From positions 3,613,634 through 3,677,633 of the forward strand of contig NC_135562.1 in NCBI RefSeq assembly GCF_964340395.1: a DNA stretch of 64,000 bases, given 5' to 3'. This DNA comes from Glandiceps talaboti (Eukaryota > Hemichordata > Enteropneusta > Spengelidae). Positions 1 through 9,997 of this stretch are shown here, piece after piece. Both the position numbers and the translations under genes were made by a program. Numbering within the stretch: position 1 is the first letter of the stretch; each line of letters opens with the position of its first letter. Under the pieces are notes generated by a model. The model was not told the DNA's origin and made no database searches. It worked only from the letters and a program-made list of their open reading frames with translations.

Positions 1-540
1 GCGAATGTCATCAGGATATAAATAACTGCCAATCAGAGAACCGTATTAGCGACAAGCATAAACAGAGGACAATAGCTAAATTTTCATGAGTATTCATCTT
101 AAGGAGGGGCTTGTAAAAATAACCACCAATGCGTTAACTAAAATGTGTGAATGACAACGTCTACACACTCATCAAACACAATTACCATAAACTGATAAGA
201 CATAGTAATGACATAAATGTGTTTGTCAACACCTGCATGCAGAGATTGAATATATTAAAGTATATATATGCATATATGGCCCAACCCACCGCTTATCGTA
301 ATCTCAATGGAATGTCCGGTCTGAAAATGACATTCGCTAGACTGTTCGGGCAAGCCCTCACATGCGAACTTCGTTCGCTTATTATATAGCATCGAAAGAA
401 AGCCCGAACGTCTAGCAGCAAGACTAAGTCCTGGGTTGTTTTGTAGTCATATAGACAACGACATATTCGGATAGTCGGGGTAGTAGGAGAGAAGGGAGAC
501 TTGTACACCGATAAGAAATGGGGATTAGGCCTAAAAAAAT
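1..540. other. Intergenic stretch with a short inverted repeat
   Basis: No coding exon is recognisable. The only structure I see is a pair of 15-16-base arms at 336-351 and 402-416 that are reverse complements apart from one extra base (gctagactgttcgggc and gcccgaacgtctagc). They resemble the ends of a small foldback element. Confidence 0.4.
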
Positions 541-1545
541 AATCGGTTTTTTTTTACGTTTTCGAGAAAAAATAATAAAATCGCAAAAATTGTAAAGTCT
601 CACGATAAATGTATAGTAATGTATAAATGTATGCGGAAACTGACCAACTTAAAAAGACACTCTAAAACTGTTCTTCCAATCTGTAATGGCTGTACATTTC
701 ATAGGATGAAATAAACAACACAGATACCATTTGGAAAACAATGGAAAACCTGAACTAGACACTCAGACAGAAACAAATATAATAAAATAAAATAAAAAAA
801 TCTGCCCACCCCACCTATTCTAAATTTGAGCGTAATCGGAACCACACATTTTTTTAATTAGGCCATATAGAAGACTATGTTATTTCTACCAAGGAGATAT
901 TCGGCAAATAAAAAAGATAACTTAAATTTGGACTGATAATATATTTATATTGGTACTACAGATTCACACACGGTTAGGGGAAATGGTCTGACATTTCTTA
1001 AAATGCAAAGGGATGGGGCGCAGGAAAGTCGCAAAGTTTGAGGAAGAATTTTTTGTAACTGCACCAACGTATTTCAAAGACGAACTCGTACATGAGGTGA
1101 ATAAATTTATAACACGCTCTCAATTGGAAAACTTATCGTAACCGTAACACCGGATCCAGGCAGAAGTTTGTCCAAAATATAGAAAACCGTTAGTCACGCG
1201 CGATTCATTTCCGCTTCCTTTTTTTCGCTCTAACAATATCATACTTAGGCCTAACAAAAAAAGTTGTGTGGTTCCGATTGAACGTTTAGAATAGGTGGGG
1301 TAGGTAGATTTTTTTTTCATTATATTTTTTTTTCATATGTGAGTGTCTAGTTCAGGTAGTTATGTTTTCCGTTATTTTCGTTATGGTCTCTGTTATTGGT
1401 TTCTTCTCATCAGATGTACAGCCATTACAGATTGCAAGAACAGTTTATATTGTCTTTTCAAGTTGATGTCAGTTTCCAAAGCCACTATTTCTTGCGAGAC
1501 TTCACAATTTTCACTATTTTTTTTCTCGAATACGTAAAAAGATGT
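541..1545. mobile_element. About 1-kb long inverted-repeat (foldback) element
   Basis: The left arm (about 541-866) pairs with the right arm (about 1238-1545) as an imperfect reverse complement, around a spacer of roughly 370 bases. Clear paired landmarks are cctgaactagacactc (left) against gagtgtctagttcagg (right), aatctgtaatggctgtac against gtacagccattacagatt, and ggaaccacac against gtgtggttcc. Neither arm nor spacer codes for anything recognisable. This fits a non-autonomous foldback element; no target-site duplication was established. Confidence 0.65.
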
Positions 1546-2220
1546 TTAGGGTCGGCGTGAAAAGCTAGATGGCCTCAGACAACATGCTGTTACCAAAAGA
1601 ACTTTTACGTACTTAAACAATGAATGGCTGACAATTTAAATCTTAGTGGGTATTCAAAAGTGTTGGCAGAGTTCGAATTATCATTTTGTATATATGTAAT
1701 CAAAATTTTCATAGAATTTCTAAAGCTTCATGATGGGGCAAATACTAAATCCTGGGCTGGGCCGTTGGGCTGCGTCTGGGCTCTTGAAAACTTTTATTGA
1801 AATAGTCAATACAATAGACCTTACACTATTGCAAGGGTCGTTTTCTTTCTCATTTATATTCCTTAAAACACTGATGCAAAAATTGAAGTCATATAAGAGA
1901 ATACCCACAGGCTCTAGATGATAATTATAGTAGATGGTTATTACTGTAACAAGGTATATTTGGTATTAACTACTTGCCAAGGTATGTTGTACCATAGAGT
2001 ATTTTACATGACCTTTGACACAAAATAAGACAGGGAGGATGAATGAGACACTTCACCCGTCACATGGGCACATGTCAAGTTGACGTAAACTGGATATATG
2101 ATAAGTACTCAATCGCCCATCTAGTAAATTAGTTCCTCTTTTGGTAAAGGTGAACTGAAAACAAATGAAATTTGTTAAAAATTGATCAGTTTCATTCTTT
2201 CAGTGTCAATTCGTAATGAA
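1546..2220. other. Gene-free stretch
   Basis: I see no exon, RNA gene or strong repeat here. Short open frames on both strands have no recognisable protein features. Confidence 0.4.
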
Positions 2221-2224
2221 GACT

Positions 2225-2490
2225 TATGTATCGAATGACCAACGGGAGGGCGCTAGTCCCAACTACTATAGGCTCCTTTGGTTCAGTGTTAGTGCAGGAG
2301 GAAACTGGAGTACCCGGGGAAAACCTGTTTTGTACGGTAGAGTCAAACTGAACGACACTCTTCTTAATTACAGCGTGGTAAATTTTAATCAAACCCAACC
2401 CATACACCTGGCGGGTTCGAACCAAGGCTGCAGAGGTAAGAGGCGTACGCGTACGTACTAACAGCTCGGCCACCGCCAACCCATAAAGCT
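2225..2490 (-). mobile_element. tRNA-derived SINE-like element
   Basis: Read on the minus strand from about 2484, the sequence begins like a tRNA gene. A tggccgagctgttag segment resembles an A box, and about 45 bases later ggttcgaaccc is a perfect B box. The following 170 bases form a non-tRNA body containing a gggtactccagtttcctcc segment. A tRNA-like RNA polymerase III promoter head followed by an unrelated body is the standard SINE design. The tail and target-site duplications were not resolved. Confidence 0.55.
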
Positions 2491-2885
2491 TATAGCTTGC
2501 GGCAAAAGTGTTGCTTCGACAATCTGGGAGAATTAACCAGTTTCGGACGACGCTGATTTCACCTCTATTACATATATCAACAAGTTGAACACAGAATTGC
2601 TTCTACATTTGTAAATGTGCGTTTAGTGTGTTATTATGGGGTTTCATTTGTACAATAACGCTGGTCAAAACAAGGGCCTTGGTTAAAGACTGTCTCACTT
2701 TAAAATAGATTTCTATACCAGTCCTGTATGATCACATTGATTAGTGGGGGCTCTGAGTACAATAAGTGGGATTTTCATTTATATCTAATAACTTACAAAC
2801 CTTTAAGAGGAACAAAGGTGGGCTGATTTTGTCGTAGTTACTTTTTTATAATTAGGGGATCCTAAGTTATTTGCATTACTAATTT

Positions 2886-3050
<165 letters not shown>

Positions 3051-3095
3051 TCTCTTGTGTGATCTCTCTAAAATAGGGTTATTAAAGTTGCCAGA

Positions 3096-3348
3096 TCTGG
3101 CTTAGAAGAGGCCTGGGGCAAGGCATTATGGGAACTAAAATAATGTTAGGCGCTTCATACATGTGCGAACAATGTTGACCACTATACAGGCTATAGTTGT
3201 GCATTATGGGAAATTAACTATGCCGCAATCAACTATAGACTGTATAGTGGTCAACATTGTTAGCACATGTATGAAGCTCCTAACATTATTTTAGTTCCCA
3301 TAATACACCTCGTAAGTATTAGTACAACAGGCCCTTTCTAAGCCAGGT
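3096..3348. mobile_element. Hairpin (MITE-like) element, about 250 bp
   Basis: Arms 3096-3199 and 3230-3348 are near-perfect reverse complements with a loop of about 30 bases. Examples are gaacaatgttgaccactata against tatagtggtcaacattgtta, and ggctatagttg against caactatagac. The whole element can fold on itself. It lies about 230 bases upstream of the Roco reading frame, so it may sit in that gene's promoter or 5' region. Confidence 0.75.
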
Positions 3349-3580
3349 CCTTGAAATCCCTTTCATTTTTTGTTATTATTTTTGACATTTCTAGTCTAAA
3401 TAATATTAATTTAATGTAATGCAAAAGAAAATACAACTTTTAATTATCAAATATTTCAGAGCCGATGGAAACCGCGTCTATGAGTTAATGGTTACGTCAC
3501 CAACCATAATCGTTAAAAGTCCACTGTACTTTATCGACGTCTCTGTGAGAATACTGTGATAAACCAACTTTGATTTGAAG

Positions 3581-5068
3581 ATGGGCTCGACTCGAAACAT
3601 ATCATCATCAAATTGGATTGGCGGCCATGGCGACTTCAGATTCAAAAGAAGCTTCTACCTTGGAGCTTTGTATAATGACAGGAAAGTTAAGGAGTCATAT
3701 GACAGCGCACTTCACGGTAGCAAAATGGCGAACAACAGAAGTAAAGTGATGTTTCTAGGAGATTCCCGTACTGGAAAGACTAGCCTTCGACGATTATTAA
3801 CCGGTGAAACCTTTCAACCTAATGAACCAAGTACAGAAGGAATTGAAACAAAAATGTGCGAGTCAAAAGAAGTTGATGGTGACGGGAAAGAACGCGAAAA
3901 GAACAGAAATGAATTTGAAGAGGCGGCATCTTGGTATACAGCAAAATCTATCCTGACGTCATTGGTAAATCCAAAATCAAATGAAGTGAAAATGAGCCCA
4001 TCCTCAATTTCAAAGCATTACATCAAAGACATATGGGTAGTTGCAAACTGTTTATTAGCAGCAATGATTGGATACATAACGATTCAGTTGTACCAAGGAT
4101 TCGCATTTCCATCTGTATACTTCGAATTGGCCATATTCTTGACCGTGCTATTGTGCAGTAGAGATATTCTGTTTTGTTGTCGATTTGGTACAGGCATTGC
4201 CATGTTAGTACTTTTGGATATGTATCTTCGACACCAACAGGGGCTATCAGCTCTTGTTTTGAAGATTGAAAATGTGCTGCCAGAAAGCAAATTTGTCAGT
4301 TCGGTTACGTTTTGTGTAGTGGTATTGATATTTACATTTGTATTTGGTATTTTTATCACTCTAGGTTCACGTAATGGGATAGCATTTGTCTTGTGTTTGC
4401 TTGTATCTCCTGAGCAACTGCACATCCCTTCAGTCTTTGACTTGCCTGAACTAAGTTATGACGACATCAATTGTTCTTGGATCGTCACTACATTGTTAGT
4501 TTTCTTCGGAATTCTTCTCGCTACTGTCATCCAAGTACGTTTCTTCACCACAAAGTTGTCCTCGTTGGTCGGAGCCATGTTGTTCGTCATGGTGTTTGGC
4601 TTTACATTGCAAACCGTAGGCGATGCATTGCCTTTCCAGGCTTTTATAGATGTAGCCATCTACAGCATTCTCTTCGGTATTGGGGCTATGAATGGTATGT
4701 TTATCGGCAGACAAATAGACATCGTTTACTGCTTCGACTATTGGACCACTCGGTTACTTGGGTTATGCCTAGGCTGTTTTGTCGGATTTTGTATTGGCTG
4801 GAGATTATGGCCCCCAGAGTCCACCATCTTGTCATTAATGTGTCGTGTTCTTTTTTCGTTGTGCCACCCTGTCGTTGACCTGTATATCTTCATTAAGGTA
4901 AGACAGCAGAATATTCCAATCGTGCGGGTCAGAGATGCAATGAAAGAGCAAGCTAAAGGTGTTGAAAATCTTGCAATGGCATTAAGTCTTTGGGATTTTG
5001 CTGGGGAGAAACTTTACTATTTAACTCATCACATGAGAGTGAATATGTACAAGAAGAGATTCCGTTAA
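3581..5068 (+). CDS. Roco-type GTPase N-terminal half, Roc domain interrupted by a polytopic membrane domain
   Basis: Open frame of about 495 residues without introns. Positions below count from the frame's TTG at 3575; the first ATG is 3581 and a second good start is Met51 (3725, aaaATGG context). A Roc-like GTPase begins at once: P-loop GDSRTGKTS (62-70) and switch I with PSTEGIET (Thr87). The frame then leaves the GTPase fold. Residues about 153-442 hold roughly ten hydrophobic segments (near 154-173, 181-202, 204-218, 241-264, 267-279, 302-324, 329-349, 357-378, 390-410, 417-442). The GTPase resumes at LWDFAGEK (DxxG, 474-477) and YYLTHH. The G4 and G5 motifs expected next are absent, and the frame stops at 5068, just as the COR homology begins in another frame. 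Family recognition of Roc is firm. A membrane insert between switch I and switch II is not something I know as a described architecture. The gene is either recently broken or encodes a truncated protein. Confidence 0.75.
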   Translation: MGSTRNISSSNWIGGHGDFRFKRSFYLGALYNDRKVKESYDSALHGSKMANNRSKVMFLGDSRTGKTSLRRLLTGETFQPNEPSTEGIETKMCESKEVDGDGKEREKNRNEFEEAASWYTAKSILTSLVNPKSNEVKMSPSSISKHYIKDIWVVANCLLAAMIGYITIQLYQGFAFPSVYFELAIFLTVLLCSRDILFCCRFGTGIAMLVLLDMYLRHQQGLSALVLKIENVLPESKFVSSVTFCVVVLIFTFVFGIFITLGSRNGIAFVLCLLVSPEQLHIPSVFDLPELSYDDINCSWIVTTLLVFFGILLATVIQVRFFTTKLSSLVGAMLFVMVFGFTLQTVGDALPFQAFIDVAIYSILFGIGAMNGMFIGRQIDIVYCFDYWTTRLLGLCLGCFVGFCIGWRLWPPESTILSLMCRVLFSLCHPVVDLYIFIKVRQQNIPIVRVRDAMKEQAKGVENLAMALSLWDFAGEKLYYLTHHMRVNMYKKRFR

Positions 5069-6141
5069 ATTTTCTTCAATTTTACGAAACCATTCAACAA
5101 AAGCGGAAAGAAGGGCAAGAACAAGGACTCACTGGGGTCTTTTGTCGATATAAAGAGGTGCTAGAACTTGTTTTACGTAAACATGAAGACTGGAATGAAC
5201 ATCGTGTTAAAGCTATGCTAAATTTCTTCCATAATGCAGGAGAAATAATCTATCGGTCAGACGATGGTGACTTGGGAAAGTTTGTCATTTTTGATCCTCA
5301 AGTTCTGATAGATGTTATGAAGAATTTCTTCAAAGTACCCGCACTCTCAGAAAGAGCAATCTATTTGAAATCATCATGGAATATTTTGGAAGTAAAGGGG
5401 GTTGTTGATGATCGCCTTATGAAGCATTTTGCCTCCACGTTGGGATTGGCCTCTCAGCAGCTTACATCGCTGTTGATGGCCTATGATCTGATATGTCCAG
5501 TTCCTGAGTCAAATTGTGAAAATGCATCTTTCTACATAGTTCCCAGTTTATTGCCAGATCACAGTACAAAGCATTTCCATTGGTGGGCATCACATACTGA
5601 TGACGACACTTTCTATTTCGATTTCGAAGATTTGTTACCAAGCATTTTATTCCCACGCCTCTTAGCCAGATGTATTAACTCGTCTAAGGTGGTCGACCCT
5701 TATGTCCGAACAGATGTATTTTCAGATACTGGATTCTTCTCATTCCATAATAACATCACATTTAAACTGGAAATCACGAGTAACCCACCAGACCAAAATC
5801 TAATACGGGTTACAGTCCAAAAGGCATCAGGATGCAACTCAAGAGAATTTCTGACGTGGTTGATTACTCAGATCAACGCAATCAGAAGTAGGGATTTCCA
5901 GTACCTTAAATACACATTCGGAGTGCAATGTCCTTTACAGCATAATGGTGACATGTATGGAAAGAGACTGCATATCATCAAGCTTGCTGCGAGTGATCAA
6001 GAGTTAATACAAGAAGACTCCTTGTCTTGTCTCTGTATGTCCAGAAAGTTAGAGGTTGAATACATCCCCAAGATTGAGTGCAACACCATGGATACCAAGA
6101 TGACAAACAGTAAAAGGAAGCACGTGAAGAGGAAGAAATGA
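5041..6141 (+). CDS. COR domain, C-terminal half of the broken Roco-type gene
   Basis: This frame (open from the ATG at 4990) carries COR-domain sequence from about 5053: EEIPLNFLQFYETIQQ, HNAGEIIYRSDD, then FVIFDPQVLIDVMKNFF and a GVVDDRLMKHF segment, all typical of Roco proteins. It continues for about 360 residues to a basic C-terminus (NSKRKHVKRKK) and a TGA at 6139. It lies in a different frame from the Roc half. The DNA between YYLTHH (near 5032) and EEIPLN (5053) is about 20 bases, where roughly 80-100 residues with the G4 and G5 motifs would be expected. A deletion with frameshift is the simplest reading. No other stop interrupts either half, so the break is young or an assembly error. 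Alternatively the COR part starts from its own ATG at 4990. Confidence 0.7.
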   Translation, partial: EYVQEEIPLNFLQFYETIQQKRKEGQEQGLTGVFCRYKEVLELVLRKHEDWNEHRVKAMLNFFHNAGEIIYRSDDGDLGKFVIFDPQVLIDVMKNFFKVPALSERAIYLKSSWNILEVKGVVDDRLMKHFASTLGLASQQLTSLLMAYDLICPVPESNCENASFYIVPSLLPDHSTKHFHWWASHTDDDTFYFDFEDLLPSILFPRLLARCINSSKVVDPYVRTDVFSDTGFFSFHNNITFKLEITSNPPDQNLIRVTVQKASGCNSREFLTWLITQINAIRSRDFQYLKYTFGVQCPLQHNGDMYGKRLHIIKLAASDQELIQEDSLSCLCMSRKLEVEYIPKIECNTMDTKMTNSKRKHVKRKK

Positions 6142-7965
6142 AACTTGAAGATATAAATTCCTGGAGGAGAGAATAGGCAGAGAAATAAGACAGAGAACAT
6201 AGACTTTGATTTAAATGGGATTATTTTTTGCTCGAAGTCGACTTTCTCAGTAACTTTGGCAGGTGTACAGTTTCACACCAAAGTGTTGTTCTTGATATAT
6301 TTTAGTAGCGATAGAATGTCACCACACAAGAACCATGCAGTTCTAGCGGTAAATGTAACAACTGTGTCATCTACGCGCCAAAGAGAGCGCCACCAATGAT
6401 TTTATTTTACAATCAACGGAAAATAGTAAGACTAATTCAGAAATATACTCGTCAAAGTGCGCCATCAACGACTGTATTTCATTGTCTTTTGATTACACTG
6501 CTGTGGTTATACAAACTGAAGAGAACGCCTGTTGTTATCATCACGGTAAAAGATAGACGTTACGATGTCCTTGGTCAACAACGAAGGATTGAACATGAAA
6601 TCTCAGACTACTACATTTTCTATAGTGGTCTCAGATAAATTACTCTTTTAACTTTAATATACTAGATAATTTAAATATATTCTTTGTTTATATCTCTTTT
6701 GGTGTACCTTACCTTGTCGTCAGAGGATATGCACCCACTCACCAAAATAAAGTTGTTTTATACACTATATCATATACCGACAAATATACAGAAGCTTGTG
6801 CAGATTCTGCACTGATCTGAAGTTTCTTTTCACCGAAAATTTGAATTTTTTGCTTTTATGTCCGGATGTACCTACTGGATGTTGGGAGAACACTTTCTGT
6901 AGATTGATACAGCAGAAGAAACTTAGCTGTGCAGAATTGATGGAAGATGCACACAAGCCTTGCCTGTCTCTTGTAGAGAGATATATTGTAATACACCTGT
7001 TGCATGTGTCTGTCTCTTTGAAGATTAACCCAACCCGTGTGATATATTTAAATATGAATATCACATCATGATTGTACACAGCATGTGGAATTCCGTCAGT
7101 CAAATTATATCATGGGCGTGTGGTGTTGTCAGTGTTTATTTAATAATCACACCTGCAAGAGACACGACATGTGCAACAATTGAATTCATTCTGTCTGTCG
7201 ATTCTGCAGAACTAAGTTTCTTCGGCTGTAGACGTTGGTGAACACATAAAATAAGTTTACAGTAATATTTTTTTTTCACGGGTTTATTTATTTAGAAAAT
7301 GGTGACTTTTTATGAACACAGAATTGATTTAGACAGCAATTAAACCTTTTCTTGAATAACATGGATAACTTACTGGTACCGGTAAGTAAACAATTTGTTC
7401 AGATTGTAATAAAGCTTTGAATTTTTTCATTATGAAAGATTTCGATGCTGTCTGTGAAGAATGTTTAATTTGCGATTGCAACATTTCAAAAGATATCACA
7501 TGATTAAGGCTACAATAAACACAAATAATTATCTGAAATCAGTACGTATGGTGAATATTTAAACCCAAACGGCTAATCATTTTCTCTGCAGGAGCTGTCG
7601 ATAAACCTAGATAAAATAATAGCAAGTTTGTCGGATATTGATAATTTCATGACATTATACTATACGTAATAATACAAAATTCTTATACAAGATATGTCAT
7701 TTAAAGTAGCGAACGGCAACCCGTTTATAAGTGTAAGAAACGTTGCTATATGCATGGAAATTCTGGTGGTATAAACCAAGAACAGGTTGAACACGTTAAA
7801 AGCAAAAATCATACACTTAAATAGAAGATCTCAACAAGAAAACTACAACAATATTATAGCATAGCTATAGCAAATGTAAGTGAGCACCTGCATAGATTGG
7901 TATAGAATGAGCCTTAAACAAGTGTGGCTGAAAAGTTTTGTACCTATCATCAATACACTATAGAA
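6142..7965. other. Gene-free stretch after the Roco gene
   Basis: I see no exon or mobile element that I can support. An AATAAA motif near 6744 could serve the plus-strand Roco gene, and AATAAA on the minus strand near 7265 could serve the neighbouring minus-strand gene; both are only motif matches. Confidence 0.35.
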
Positions 7966-9997
7966 TTATAGGTAAATAACGTCATCTGATTGGTCACTCA
8001 GGCAGCCGTAAGTATCCGGGCATTTACATTCCCCAGTCTGTGTGTCTTGAAGTGAATTCAACTGTACACTTTCTGGCAGAGGTTTTGCCTCCGAAAGAGA
8101 TTCCGTCTCTGATGAGGGTACAGAGTTAGGCTCTGATCGACGTTTTGTGTCCAAATCGAGCGCAGCCTGTGCCTCTGCTGCAGAGTAGTTCTCATCCTGT
8201 ATCATTTCAATAGTTTCTGTCACGTCAGAGAAAAATTTGGTCATCTGCTGATCACTACTTGTAGGCATATTTGGTGGATTCATGGACACGTGATTGATGG
8301 ACTGTCCTTCATGTTGGCTCTGGTATTGTAAATTGTCTATGCGTCCATTACCAATGTTACATACTCTGTCTCTTTGGTAACGAGGCAAATCTTCATAATC
8401 GTATTCAAGCTGTGCTGCTTCATCCTCGGTGACAATTCGACTGTCGTTGCCATGGAGACCTGCGAATACAGAATCTTCTTCCCAGTGTTCAATAACACTG
8501 TACCGGTCTATAGTACTGTTTGTGTCACTCAGTGGATTGACTGGTTCGTAAATATTGTCTTCCTGATAGTCCCTGTCAATCATTCGACTCCTGTTCTCAC
8601 TGTGACTGCCTGCTGATTCGTATATGATGTTGTCTACCATGTGTTTTTGGGAAGGCAGGTTGGCACCATCTCTTCTGCTGTCTGACACTGTTCGTTGTAG
8701 ATGTTGAGTGTGTTGACTATAAACGTCAGCACTAACGTGAACTTGTCTTCCATCTTCAATCACTGTCGACTTATGACCCGGTATTCCTGTTTCAGTTTCT
8801 TCTTCCGTTATATCCCACGAGTATTTATTTGTGAATGTGGCAGCAGTTCGTGCTAGTTCTACAACGGGTTCTTCTCTCGTTTCCTCGTCAGCTGAAGGAT
8901 CTTCTTCTGATGAAAATCGCTGATAAGTAGTAGGTATCATTTTGTCTAAGGTTTCAGAGATCGCAATTTGCCGAGCACTGAATGAACCGTTGCCATTAGA
9001 GACACCATTTTCTGTCTCAGTGCCAGCAGTAGCAAATCCGTCATCCTGTGTATCTGAAATATGATCCACGCTTACTATACTCTCTGGGACAGAAACCTTT
9101 CTTTCATGTTCATCATTCTGTATGTCGACAACAATACTTACGTGTGTTTGGTTTTGTTCTTGTGTAGTGTGAGATTCTGACATAGTTTCTACATTACTGT
9201 CTTGGTTGGACATATCTACTACAACCGAATCGATAGGATCATCGAGATTCGATTTCTGTACTGGCAAGTCATTTAACACTTGCACATCAACCTGTAATTC
9301 AGTATCAGCAGCCCTATCTTTAAACTCGTTATTTTCTCTTTCTTGAAGTTGTTTCAGTAAATGTTGGTGTGAGTATGTCTCGTCATATGGCATCTTCGGA
9401 ACAGCTCTTATCTCATCCCGTGAAGGTTCCAACAGATTTTCGCAAGAACTGCCACCCTGTCCCTCTCCATCTCTCATCCTCGCCTTTCTCTCATCATCGC
9501 TACTATTACTCCAATAGTGTTCGCTGAGTGAACGTTTCTTTGACCGTTTCTTAGATTTTCTCCTTGGCCTTGGCCTATACAATTGGTACCTTCTGTCACT
9601 GTGCACCGATTCTACATCAGAAGTCTCACACCCTTTCACAAGAGGCTGTGTGTAAATAATTTCTTTTGAGTTTTTTTGACGTTCATTTTCATGTAGATAC
9701 TCTCTGGATGGCTGAGTACTTGGGTATGTGGTTTGACTTAAGGTACAAAGTCTTTTCTTGTATTCCCTATCTAAGGACTGTGTCCTCTGCAATAAACTCA
9801 GTTCATCAATTGATGCATAGGTGTTCGTACTCATGACAGAGAATCTAGACGCCCTTGTTAATGTTCCATGACGACTATTTGTGTCCGAGGTGATGATGAC
9901 ACTGCTAGACCTCCCTGTTCTTGGGTTGAAGACCTTGGTCTCATAAACATTTGGTTTGACCTTCTTGCGTCTCCTCTGCTCACGCTCCTTGTCAGCC
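7966..9997 (-). CDS. Exon 3 of the long-tail membrane protein (cytoplasmic tail)
   Basis: Begins after the acceptor atatcaatag at 9998; the first G completes an Ala codon split by the intron, giving KKMAADKEREQ. The frame stays open for 2 kb to the TAA at 7966. Low-complexity acidic and Ser-rich composition suggests intrinsic disorder. Confidence 0.8.

Noticed and set aside
8374-8616. Plus-strand frame opposite the long-tail membrane protein
   Set aside because: Antisense shadow of a 2-kb coding exon, with no independent support.
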